Source of the DNA: Defluviitaleaceae bacterium
GTDB taxonomy: Bacteria; Bacillota; Clostridia; Lachnospirales; WRAX01
Length of the DNA stretch: 34,400 nt
Direction of reading: 5' to 3'
NCBI GenBank assembly: GCA_009780485.1
Contig: WQZZ01000011.1
Coordinates: 1 to 34,400 of the forward strand
Shown: positions 18,306 through 26,620 of the stretch, one piece after another
How positions within the stretch are numbered: the first letter of the stretch is position 1
How the letters are laid out: every line of letters begins with the position of its first letter
Made by a program: the position numbers and the translations under genes
Notes under the pieces: generated by a model
What the model saw: only the letters and a program-made list of their open reading frames with translations
The model's database searches: none
What the model was told of the DNA's origin: nothing

Positions 18306-18334
18306 TTGACAACTTACAAATATGAAGTTATAAT
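18306..18334 (+). promoter_or_regulatory. Perfect consensus sigma-A promoter
   Basis: TTGACA (18306-18311) - 17 nt - TATAAT (18329-18334). Confidence 0.9.
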
Positions 18335-18382
18335 ATATAAAAATCACTAAATTCCATTAAAAGAATACGAGGAGGAGACTTT

Positions 18383-18793
18383 ATGAAAAACAACGGTCTT
18401 GAAATCTGGGTAATGTCCAAACAAAAGCATTTCCCGAAAGAGAAAATGATGCTATTGAAAGAGCAACTGGACAAAGTACCAGTGGACAAAGTAGGCATGG
18501 TTACTGGCTCTGTTGAACTCAAAGACCCCAACAACATATTATTGATGTCCATATTCCTTGGTGGTTTTGGCGTAGACAGATTTATGTTAGGTGACACAGG
18601 TCTTGGTGTCGCAAAGCTACTTTTGGGCTGGGTAACTTTCGGTATTTGGTGGGTCGTTGATATATTTCTAACCCCTAAAAAAGCAAGGGAGGTAAATTAC
18701 AATACTATAATGCAAATGATTAGCGGTTATACCAACACCAAACAAGAAGAAACATCACCAGATGAAACGGAAGCTGAAAATCGCTTGCAGTAG
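18383..18793 (+). CDS. TM2-domain membrane protein
   Basis: [56 protein letters not shown]. Confidence 0.9.
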   Translation: MKNNGLEIWVMSKQKHFPKEKMMLLKEQLDKVPVDKVGMVTGSVELKDPNNILLMSIFLGGFGVDRFMLGDTGLGVAKLLLGWVTFGIWWVVDIFLTPKKAREVNYNTIMQMISGYTNTKQEETSPDETEAENRLQ

Positions 18794-19573
18794 TTATTCG
18801 GCGGGTTTTGAACGGATTTTGCTGATGACGATTAATCCGATACATACAACAAACACTAAAATGCTAATAAATTGTGATGTTGACATAGCGAAAACCTGCC
18901 CACGGGCGGCATCACCACGGAAAAACTCTAGTATAAAGCGACCTATTGCGTAGGTTATACCGTAAAACGCCACAATGTGCAGATGGTGACGAGGTTTCAT
19001 TGTCCACGTCCAAATGGCGGCAAATATTACTAGGTTCATGGCGGTTTCATATAATTGCACAGGGATTAGGCGAATGTCATTAGGGGCTGAAACAGAGTTG
19101 GCGAAGTAAACTCCCAGCGTTTCATGGGGCATACCATGACAACATCCCGCAAAAAAGCAACCCACCCGCATAATTGCATGGGCAAGGGGCAAAACAGGAA
19201 CAAGCACCGTTAAAATGGTCGGCACATCTTTTTTGAGATATTTGGCGTATAAAGGCATTGCCCCCATAACGCCAAAAAGTCCGCCGTAAAACACCATGCC
19301 ACCAAAAGTACGTTGTAAAAATGGCAAGGGATATTCACTAAATAAATGACGGTTTTCCCAAGCTGATGGGATTTGTGTCAAAGCAAACACAAAAACACCA
19401 CCAACCAGCAAGCCTGCACCTAAAATAACCACGCCCATTAATAAACCAGTAAAATCTATGCCATGTTTTTTGGCCCTAGGTGTGACAACGCCAGCCGCCA
19501 CAAAAAGGGCGATGATGCCCATGATTTGGTACATATGAAACTCTCTGCCTAAGATTTCAAAGGATGGGAACAT
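18794..19573 (-). CDS. Prolipoprotein diacylglyceryl transferase (Lgt) family protein, variant motif
   Basis: Polytopic protein with FYGGLFG, AIMRVGCFFAGCCHG, LIPVQLYETAMN, RFILEFFRGD, which are Lgt-family landmarks but with Cys-rich replacement of the usual R-x-GNF-x-N motif. Confidence 0.8.
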   Translation of the reverse strand: MFPSFEILGREFHMYQIMGIIALFVAAGVVTPRAKKHGIDFTGLLMGVVILGAGLLVGGVFVFALTQIPSAWENRHLFSEYPLPFLQRTFGGMVFYGGLFGVMGAMPLYAKYLKKDVPTILTVLVPVLPLAHAIMRVGCFFAGCCHGMPHETLGVYFANSVSAPNDIRLIPVQLYETAMNLVIFAAIWTWTMKPRHHLHIVAFYGITYAIGRFILEFFRGDAARGQVFAMSTSQFISILVFVVCIGLIVISKIRSKPAE

Positions 19574-19576
19574 ATT

Positions 19577-19906
19577 CTACAAACCCAATTCCCAAAGAAC
19601 ATCGTCCCAAATCTCAATCCAAAATGGTGAGTTTACGCAGGCAGTACAAGCCACAATTGTACCGATGGAGAAAAGAATACCTACGATAGACAGGATTAGC
19701 CCTGCGGTAAGTTTGCCACCACGAAAACCCTGCCCCATAGCGACAAAAGCAAGAATAAGCCCTATAATACCAAAAAGAAAACCACCCAAGAAAAAGCTGG
19801 TTAAAAACCCGATAATACCCAAAACGAGGGCGGCGGTTGCAAGACCGTCACCTGGTTGTTTTACGGGTTGCGGAAAAGTTGGTGGTTGTTCAGGAAATTG
19901 ACTCAT
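19577..19906 (-). CDS. DUF4190-like small membrane protein (array copy A)
   Basis: MSQFPEQPPTFPQP...PGDGLATAALVLGIIGFLTS...GFRGGKLTAGLILSIVGIL. Confidence 0.8.
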   Translation of the reverse strand: MSQFPEQPPTFPQPVKQPGDGLATAALVLGIIGFLTSFFLGGFLFGIIGLILAFVAMGQGFRGGKLTAGLILSIVGILFSIGTIVACTACVNSPFWIEIWDDVLWELGL

Positions 19907-19956
19907 ATCTATTCCTCCTAAATTTTAACTATTAAATTCTGATTAAAATCAAGCAA

Positions 19957-19975
19957 GGGTGGAGTTTACCCACCC
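19957..19975 (-). terminator. GC-rich hairpin after array copy B (attenuator or weak terminator)
   Basis: - strand GGGTGGG-TAAAC-TCCACCC region, 7 bp with one G-U; no clean T-tract. Confidence 0.4.
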
Positions 19976-19995
19976 CCGCAAAACAAAAACTACGA

Positions 19996-20292
19996 CTACC
20001 AAGCCGCCAATGAAGCACAGCCGATACACGCAACACAAGCCACAATACCAAGACCCCAAAGACCCACACTAATAAGTGAGCAAATGAAGCCGATTTGTGC
20101 TTTGTTACCTGTGTAACCAGCGTCCAAAGCTTGCTTTCTGAAAATGAAAGAAGCGATTCCCCAAAGAGGGCTAAGAACAAGGGCAAGAATACCGAAAACA
20201 AGGGCTAAAGTTGCCTTGTCGTCCCCTGGTGGTGGACCAGCACCAAATGGAGGGGGTGTTGTTTGGTTTTGTTGGTCTGGAAATTGACTCAT
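19996..20292 (-). CDS. DUF4190-like small membrane protein (array copy B)
   Basis: MSQFPDQQNQTTPPPFGAGPPPGDDKATLALVFGILALVLS...GYTGNKAQIGFICSLISVGL. Confidence 0.78.
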   Translation of the reverse strand: MSQFPDQQNQTTPPPFGAGPPPGDDKATLALVFGILALVLSPLWGIASFIFRKQALDAGYTGNKAQIGFICSLISVGLWGLGIVACVACIGCASLAAW

Positions 20293-20325
20293 AACAAACC
20301 TCCTAAGATTTATGTAATTTTTGGA

Positions 20326-20637
20326 TTACCAAGTATCTAAAATTTCTATGCACATCACACAGCCAAAACAAGCGAAAAGTGGCAGGACGATAAGCGTCCA
20401 AATAGTCAAACCTACGGCAGAGCAGACATAAGCGGCAGTCAACTTTCCGCCTTCAAAACCTTCCTTTTTGGCTTGGCTTGCGAAAATTAGACCAAGTATG
20501 CCAAAAATCGGACCTATAAAGATGCTCAAAATACCCATTACCATTGCGAGGGTCGCTTTTCCATCTCCTGGTGGTGGACCATGACCATAAGGTGGCGGGG
20601 TGTACCCCGAGCTTGGTTGTTGCGGAAATTGGCTCAT
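20326..20637 (-). CDS. DUF4190-like small membrane protein (array copy C)
   Basis: MSQFPQQPSSGYTPPPYGHGPPPGDGKATLAMVMGILSIFIG...GFEGGKLTAAYVCSAVGL. Confidence 0.78.
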   Translation of the reverse strand: MSQFPQQPSSGYTPPPYGHGPPPGDGKATLAMVMGILSIFIGPIFGILGLIFASQAKKEGFEGGKLTAAYVCSAVGLTIWTLIVLPLFACFGCVMCIEILDTW

Positions 20638-20693
20638 AATCTTTTCTCCTTGATTAATTATTATATTTTAATATTTATGTAATAATTTAGATT

Positions 20694-21035
20694 TTACCAC
20701 GCAAATGGCATTGCACATAGCGGGGCAAAAGCACAAAGGAAGCAAGCTGTCCAAAAAGTTAAGCCAAGGGATGCACCGATGATGGAGCAAACCAAGCCAG
20801 CAGTGTTTTTGCCACCTACAAAGCCGTCGTTTTTGGCACTGATAGCCAAAAAGATGCCTACGCCACCAATAACGACCTCTAAATACGGAATAAGCCAGTT
20901 AATCCAGTATACAGCAAGGCATACGATGCCCAAAACAAGGGCGGCGGTCGCCTTTCCGTCACCAGGTTGTATAGGCGGTCTGCTATAGTGGGGTGGCGGG
21001 GTGTATGGGGGTGGTTGTTGGGGATATTGGCTCAT
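20694..21035 (-). CDS. DUF4190-like small membrane protein (array copy D)
   Basis: MSQYPQQPPPYTPPPHYSRPPIQPGDGKATAALVLGIVCLAVY...GFVGGKNTAGLVCSIIGASL. Confidence 0.78.
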   Translation of the reverse strand: MSQYPQQPPPYTPPPHYSRPPIQPGDGKATAALVLGIVCLAVYWINWLIPYLEVVIGGVGIFLAISAKNDGFVGGKNTAGLVCSIIGASLGLTFWTACFLCAFAPLCAMPFAW

Positions 21036-21113
21036 AATTGCACCTCCTGCTAAATACTTGATAAATTATAGCACAATTTGTGACAAAATACAATAGCTAT
21101 TTTGAAATTGTCT

Positions 21114-21656
21114 TTATATGGAAATTCCGCTTTTGACTATGGCGTGGCGTAGTACCTTGCCCGCAGCCACAACCAGCCCAATTTGTATTATCGAAGATAT
21201 TATAAAGGGCGAAACAGTCACGGTTAAAGCATGGGCAAGGGTTGTATTTTGGTAAATGGCGAAAAATACGCCACCAATAAACAGCATAAACCCCGTGGCG
21301 ACGGTAATTACAACCGCCCAAACAAGAGGGTTGTTCTTTCGTCCCGCAAGCCCTGCCGCAAGGGAAAGGAGTGGGAAAGCTAGTATAAAGCCACCTGTTG
21401 GTCCGAACAGTACACCCAGACCACCCATAAATTGGGCAAAAACAGGTACACCTACTGCTCCAACTAGGATGTATATTAAAACGGTCACAAGACCCTTTTT
21501 CCAACCTAAAATCAGACCTGTGAGGGCAATGGCAAAAGTTTGCAGGGTAAACGGCACGCCCCCTGCTAAAGGAACGCTAATCTGGGCGCAGACGGCTATT
21601 ACAGCAACAAAAAGACCGACTTGCACCATGTCCCGCACAAAATTTTTTCTACCCAT
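21114..21656 (-). CDS. bioY: Biotin transporter S component BioY
   Basis: AQISVPLAGGVPFTLQTFAIALTGLILGWKKGLVTVLIYILVGAVGVPVFAQFMGGLGVLFGPTGGFILAFP. Confidence 0.93.
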   Translation of the reverse strand: MGRKNFVRDMVQVGLFVAVIAVCAQISVPLAGGVPFTLQTFAIALTGLILGWKKGLVTVLIYILVGAVGVPVFAQFMGGLGVLFGPTGGFILAFPLLSLAAGLAGRKNNPLVWAVVITVATGFMLFIGGVFFAIYQNTTLAHALTVTVSPFIISSIIQIGLVVAAGKVLRHAIVKSGISI

Positions 21657-22209
21657 TTTTTAGATGCCCCCTAATACCATATACGAGAATTACTAAAGAA
21701 AGTATGCTACCTGTGACAATTAAAAAATAAAAATCAAAAGGGGTGTCTGCCAAAAACAGCCCCAAACCCAGCCAAATCCAGCATAAGACTACGCTAAAAA
21801 GATTGTATTTTAAGCCGTATTGTCCCTCGGTTGGCGGACGTTTCTTTGCCATAAAAATATGTATGGTGACAATTACGCCGATTGTTGGAACTAATAGTTG
21901 CACCCAAAACAGAGGAATTAAAGTAATGGAAAATAGCATACCCGCCCACATGAAGGCACAAGTACGCAATTTGTACGCTGTGGGCATACCTCGCTTGTTG
22001 TAATAGTTATCAAGATAAGGTCCGAGGAATTTACTTCGTAAAAGCCACGCTTGCATTTTTGGGTTTACACGAGCAAAAAGCATAGATGCTAGTATGAGAA
22101 AGGGCGTTGTTGGCAAGCCTGGTATAAACCTGTTCACAACGCCCACTATCACACATAACATCCCTAAAACATTAAACAAAACCTTCTTAAAGGGACTGAC
22201 TTTATTCAA
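21649..22209 (-). CDS. DUF454 (YbaN-like) membrane protein
   Basis: GMLCVIVGVVNRFIPGLPTTPFLILASMLFARVNPKMQAWLLRSKFLGPYL; overlaps the bioY start by 8 bp. Confidence 0.85.
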   Translation of the reverse strand: MNKVSPFKKVLFNVLGMLCVIVGVVNRFIPGLPTTPFLILASMLFARVNPKMQAWLLRSKFLGPYLDNYYNKRGMPTAYKLRTCAFMWAGMLFSITLIPLFWVQLLVPTIGVIVTIHIFMAKKRPPTEGQYGLKYNLFSVVLCWIWLGLGLFLADTPFDFYFLIVTGSILSLVILVYGIRGHLKNG

Positions 22210-22222
22210 TTTTTACCAACCT

Positions 22223-22654
22223 TTACTTTACAGACTGCTTGAACATCCAAACGTGTTTTTCAAGCGTGGTAATTGTACCGATAAACAAGTCAGCAGTGGC
22301 TTCGTCGCCTTCTTCTTGTGCGATGCCAACACCTTTCTTTAGCTCCTCTGCCAAGAAAGTGTAATCCTTTATAAGGGTTTCAAAGATAGCCTTTGGAGCT
22401 ACTTCATTGCCGTCTTCTTTGATTTCTGAAAGGTTAAGATATTCTTTCATAGTAGCAACAGGCGTGCCGCCGATTGCAAGTAGACGCTCGGCAAATTCGT
22501 CAAAAAGCTCGGTCATTTCGTCATACAACTCCTCGTATTTTGCGTGAAGCGGTAAAAACAAAGGACCTTCTACAAACCAATGAAAGCGATGTAATTTAAT
22601 ATACATCACCATCAAATCAGAAATGCGTACATTCATAAAGTTTTTCAAAGCCAT
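22223..22654 (-). CDS. Dps/ferritin-like protein
   Basis: LNVRISDLMVMYIKLHRFHWFVEGPLFLPLHAKYEELYDEMTELFDEFAERLLAIGG (Dps ferroxidase-type motif). ATG 22654 lies 9 nt after AGAGAGG. Confidence 0.88.
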   Translation of the reverse strand: MALKNFMNVRISDLMVMYIKLHRFHWFVEGPLFLPLHAKYEELYDEMTELFDEFAERLLAIGGTPVATMKEYLNLSEIKEDGNEVAPKAIFETLIKDYTFLAEELKKGVGIAQEEGDEATADLFIGTITTLEKHVWMFKQSVK

Positions 22655-22741
22655 TGGAAACATCCTCTCTTGATTAAAATTTTGTTGCTACTTACATTAT
22701 ACAACAAATCTTTTTGAATTGAAAGGGTTAAATTAAATTTT

Positions 22742-22783
22742 TTTACAAATTCCTTGACAAACTTTGTAAACATGATATATATT
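22742..22783 (+). promoter_or_regulatory. Promoter plus inverted repeat upstream of comFC-like gene
   Basis: TTGACA (22754-22759) - 18 nt - TATATT (22778-22783); TTTACAAA (22742-22749) and TTTGTAAA (22763-22770) flank and overlap the promoter. Confidence 0.6.
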
Positions 22784-22853
22784 ATATTTGTGCAATTGAA
22801 AACGAAGGTCGATTTAGAGCTACAATAAATGGTTGATAGAAAAACGAGGTCAA

Positions 22854-23525
22854 ATGATTATGAAAGAGTTTTTGCTAACAAAATCAAATGGTAGACGTCT
22901 TTTGGAAATAGCATACGCAACTTTATATCCAAACAAATGTCTTTTCTGTCGTCGAGTTTTGGATAATAAACAAAGTTTTTCCTGCACGAACTGCCAGATA
23001 GCACCAGCAAACGATGACCACCACGCCAAAAGTATCGACCAACTACATATACCATATGCCTATGAAGATGAGGTTCGGAACGTGGTTTACCGATTTAAGT
23101 ACGGAGGTGCGAAATCCCTTGCAAAGCCGATGGCGGTTGCCATTTATAGCTGCTTCCCCGACATAATTGGGGATTTTTTAGTGCCAGTGCCTCTTTATGT
23201 TGGTCGCCAAAAGCAAAGGGGATTTAACCAAGCCGCAGAGCTAGCAATGGAGCTTAGCAAGCTAACAAAAATCCCTGCCGTGGACGGTTTGCAACGTCTG
23301 CGAGACACAGTAAAGCAACTTAACCTAAGCCGTGAACAACGCATGGAAAATTTGTCGGGTGCAATTGCCCTAAAGTCTGGGTTTTGCGTGGAAGGCAAAC
23401 GCATAGTTTTGGTTGACGACATTTTTACTACTGGGGCAACCGCAGGGGAATGTGCCAACGCCCTGAAGACTGCAAGTGCCACTCATGTGGATTTAACCGC
23501 ATTTGCAAAGGTACAATCTGTTTAA
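22854..23525 (+). CDS. comFC: ComFC-like phosphoribosyltransferase
   Basis: CLFCRRVLDN zinc-finger-like N-terminus, YRFKYGG, VPVPLYVGRQKQRGFNQAAELA, RIVLVDDIFTTGATAGECANAL PRPP-binding loop. Confidence 0.92.
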   Translation: MIMKEFLLTKSNGRRLLEIAYATLYPNKCLFCRRVLDNKQSFSCTNCQIAPANDDHHAKSIDQLHIPYAYEDEVRNVVYRFKYGGAKSLAKPMAVAIYSCFPDIIGDFLVPVPLYVGRQKQRGFNQAAELAMELSKLTKIPAVDGLQRLRDTVKQLNLSREQRMENLSGAIALKSGFCVEGKRIVLVDDIFTTGATAGECANALKTASATHVDLTAFAKVQSV

Positions 23526-23551
23526 CTGTATTACATAGGATATACCTGACC

Positions 23552-23580
23552 TTGACACGGCTCCCCCTTTGTGATAGAAT
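23552..23580 (+). promoter_or_regulatory. Promoter of the MATE gene
   Basis: TTGACA - 17 nt - TAGAAT (23575-23580). Confidence 0.65.
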
Positions 23581-23606
23581 GGGCTATTGCAGAGGAGGAG
23601 TTTATT

Positions 23607-24965
23607 TTGAGCAAAACCAAATACGACCTAACACAAGGACCCATATTCAAAAAACTGTTAAAACTTAGTTTGCCCATTATGGCAACCAGCCTTTTCCAAT
23701 CGGCTTATGATATGACAAATATGTTTTGGCTTTCTCGCCTTGGTGAGGAGTATTTGGCATCTGCTGGGCTTGCCAATCAGTTTATATGGCTGTCCTTTTC
23801 GCTAATAATGCTGTGTCGCATTGGTGCAGAAATCGGCGTTAGCCAAAACATGGGCAAAGGCGAGCCAGAAACCGCAAAGGCGTTTGCCCAGAATGGTTTT
23901 ATGTTGGCACTTATATCGGGTGCTTTGTTTTCTGTGTTTTTGATAACCTTGCGTGTACCTTTGCTGTCGCTTTTGAATATCGAAAACCCCTACCTGGCGG
24001 AGCAGGCTGCCCTTTTTCTTGGCGTTTCCGCCCTTGCACTGCCCCTAACCTTTGGGCATTTTGTTATAACGGGTATTTTTAGCGGTTTTGGCAATACCCG
24101 TGTACCATTTATTATAAATTCCGTGGCGTTGTCCCTTAACATTGGGCTTGCTCCTGTGTTTATTTTTGTGTTGGATATGGGCATGGTTGGTGCTGCTGTA
24201 AGCATTATTGTTTCCAATGCCTTTAATATATCTGCTAAAATTTGGGCAATGACAAAATACAAGGACCGCCCGTTTAAGGATTTCAAGCCCTTTGGCAAAA
24301 TCGTTAGCGGAAAAATTGGGCAAATATCTCGCTGGGGTGTGCCTGTTGCCCTAGAAAATTTGCTGTTTAACTTCTCGTTTATGTTAATGACCTTTGTGAT
24401 TGTTAGTTTTGGTGATTTTGCCGTGTCTGGACACCAAGTGGGCATGAGGGTGGAAAGTTTGTCGTTCATGGTGGGCGGTGGATTTGCTTCTGCAATAACC
24501 GCTTTTATCGGGCAAAACTTTGGAGCAAAAAAATGGGGGCGTGTCCGCAGAACGGTGCGGGTTGCTTACATTTTTATGGGTGCTTACGGATTGATAATTG
24601 CTTGCATACTCTTTTTCGGAGCGGAAGCCTTTGTGTCCCTGTTTTTGGAATATCCCGAAAGCATACAAATCGCCGCCAACTATCTCCGTATACTTGCCCC
24701 TGCCCAAATCCTGTTTTGCATAGAAGGTGTCGCTGCTGGCTCTTTTAGAGGACGTGGGCTGACTATGAAACCTACCATCGCAAGTGTGTCAAGTAATGTC
24801 ATTCGTATAATTTTGGTTTTCGCCCTTGCCGCAACCGCCCTTGGTATTGATGGGGTGTGGGTTGCAATCGCCATCGCTATGACGGTAAGAAGTGTTTGGC
24901 TTTTGGTTTGGCATTTTATCAACATGAAAAAGCTTCCGAAAGAAGATGAGGTTATGGATGTATGA
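23607..24965 (+). CDS. MATE-family efflux transporter
   Basis: DLTQGPIFKKLLKLSLPIMATSLFQSAYDMTNMFWLSRLGEEYLASAGLANQF. TTG start 23607 preferred (GAGGAGG upstream, and the 23571 ATG lies inside the promoter). Confidence 0.93.
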   Translation: MSKTKYDLTQGPIFKKLLKLSLPIMATSLFQSAYDMTNMFWLSRLGEEYLASAGLANQFIWLSFSLIMLCRIGAEIGVSQNMGKGEPETAKAFAQNGFMLALISGALFSVFLITLRVPLLSLLNIENPYLAEQAALFLGVSALALPLTFGHFVITGIFSGFGNTRVPFIINSVALSLNIGLAPVFIFVLDMGMVGAAVSIIVSNAFNISAKIWAMTKYKDRPFKDFKPFGKIVSGKIGQISRWGVPVALENLLFNFSFMLMTFVIVSFGDFAVSGHQVGMRVESLSFMVGGGFASAITAFIGQNFGAKKWGRVRRTVRVAYIFMGAYGLIIACILFFGAEAFVSLFLEYPESIQIAANYLRILAPAQILFCIEGVAAGSFRGRGLTMKPTIASVSSNVIRIILVFALAATALGIDGVWVAIAIAMTVRSVWLLVWHFINMKKLPKEDEVMDV

Positions 24966-25047
24966 ATAGATTGAAGTACACATTGACAGACAAAAGTAGT
25001 AAACTAAGAGGGCAAATTGTCACAAAGGGCAAAAAATATTCACACAA

Positions 25048-25739
25048 GTGATTGAGCGGGATAAGATTACACAAAATGACATAACGGCAGAGCAAAAATA
25101 CCACGAAATTCGTATTCATAACGCCTATGCAACGGTCGCTATGAAAAATAGTGAATTAACATTAGAGCAAGTGTTTGATATAGTTGATGGCGAGTATACA
25201 GGGCTTGCAAGAAACGAAATACTTGCGGTTAAAAATGCTTACGAAGCCTACAGGCAGTTATTTTATCACCATTTCATAAACCGCATAAGCGTGGACCCAT
25301 ACAGCATCCCTCAAATGCAAAATGTCCACCGTGCGTTTATGGCAGGCTTGTCAAAAGAAGCGGGATTTTTTCGCTCCGATATTTCCGCCGAAAAAATGCA
25401 GCGAAGCGTGGGCGATTTGATAGAATGGGTAAAAGATTCGAAAGAACCTATGCTTATCAAAGCCTGTGCGTTTCATTACGAATTTATCTCCATTAGCCCT
25501 TTTAGTGAAGGCAGTGAGTATATTGCAAGAATGTGGCAGATGCTTCTGGTTCATCAGAAAAAGGTGATTACGTGTATTTTCGTGTGCCTGTACTGAATGT
25601 CTTGCGCAAGCGCCGACAAGAATATTATGATATTTTGGCTATTGCTGATAAGGCTGTTGGTTGTACAATTTTTATTGAGTTTATGCTACAAGTAATATTG
25701 GATGCTGTAACGGAATTTGAAAAAGGTTCTTCCCTTTAG
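25048..25739 (+). pseudogene. Decayed Fic/DOC-family gene, frameshifted
   Basis: 25048..25596 encodes a Fic-like body with SPFSEGSEYIAR in place of HxFx(D/E)GNGRxxR. The C-terminal part (YFRVPVLNVLRKRRQEYYDILAIADKAVGCTIFIEFMLQVILDAV) continues in another frame, 25533..25739. Confidence 0.78.
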
Positions 25740-25819
25740 AAACAAAGTAGGGATGGTAAATGCTTGAAAATATGTAACCATATGTAGACAAAAAGCACAA
25801 TGCGGAAGTCGGCATACCA

Positions 25820-26569
25820 TTAATTTCTTCTAAACTGCTTCTTTGGGCGTACAGGCACAAACACACAAATAGCCTTCTTAGGACAGTGATTTATGCAACG
25901 ATAGCACAAGGCACAATTTCCAAGGGGTTTCGCCTTGTTTGCACTTATTGCAAAATTGTTTACAGGGCAGACCCTCGCACACAAGCCACATCCATTGCAA
26001 TCCCTACCAACCCATACGTTGCGACGAAATGCCCGCTCTACAAACGGCCACATTGCACCCTGCAAAAGCCCAGAAGCCCGTGACACCAAGTTGAAGCCCC
26101 TTAAACGAACCTTGCCACACCTAATGTCTTTACAGGCTCTGCTCATCTTCTTCTGTGCATTTGCCAGATATTTTTTGGTTTGTTTTTTGGTTGCAAGTGG
26201 AGTTATGGGAAAGTTGCTGATATTATTGGGCATAGGAAAATGCTCTGCGTAAATAGGGTGGGCATGATTTTTTGGCAGCAAGTCCATAAATGCCCTTGCC
26301 CCATCTCCAGAAAACGCCATTTGGGTGCAGAAGATTATCAATTGCTTGCCCCGCAAAGATTTTTGGTGTTTTTTCATAAAATCCCGCATGGGGCGGGGGA
26401 CACGTGAGCCATAGACGGGGTAACAAAAAGCAATTGTGTCATATCCCGCCATCAACGCCGTGAAGTCTTGATTTTCTTCGATTGAATGGCAAATCGCCCC
26501 CATCTTTTTGCTAAATAACTGGGCTATCCACTTGGAATTACCTGTACCTGAAAAATATAACATCAACAT
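25820..26569 (-). CDS. EFR1-type flavodoxin/4Fe-4S ferredoxin fusion
   Basis: LYFSGTGNSKWIAQLF flavodoxin-like start; CNGCGLCARVCP and CALCYRCINHCP 4Fe-4S motifs. Confidence 0.9.
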   Translation of the reverse strand: MLMLYFSGTGNSKWIAQLFSKKMGAICHSIEENQDFTALMAGYDTIAFCYPVYGSRVPRPMRDFMKKHQKSLRGKQLIIFCTQMAFSGDGARAFMDLLPKNHAHPIYAEHFPMPNNISNFPITPLATKKQTKKYLANAQKKMSRACKDIRCGKVRLRGFNLVSRASGLLQGAMWPFVERAFRRNVWVGRDCNGCGLCARVCPVNNFAISANKAKPLGNCALCYRCINHCPKKAICVFVPVRPKKQFRRN

Positions 26570-26579
26570 AATAAACCTC

Positions 26580-26612
26580 CAAAAAAATGGGCAGGAGCAA
26601 ATTCTCCCGCCC
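26580..26612 (-). terminator. Rho-independent terminator of floA
   Basis: - strand GGGCGGGAG-AATTTG-CTCCTGCCC followed by ATTTTTTT. Confidence 0.85.
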
Positions 26613-26620
26613 TATGTTAT

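Noticed and set aside
25820-26569. EFR1-type protein as part of a novel redox system
   Set aside because: Flavodoxin plus two 4Fe-4S motifs is a common stand-alone anaerobe architecture; neighbours (decayed Fic, floA) suggest no system.
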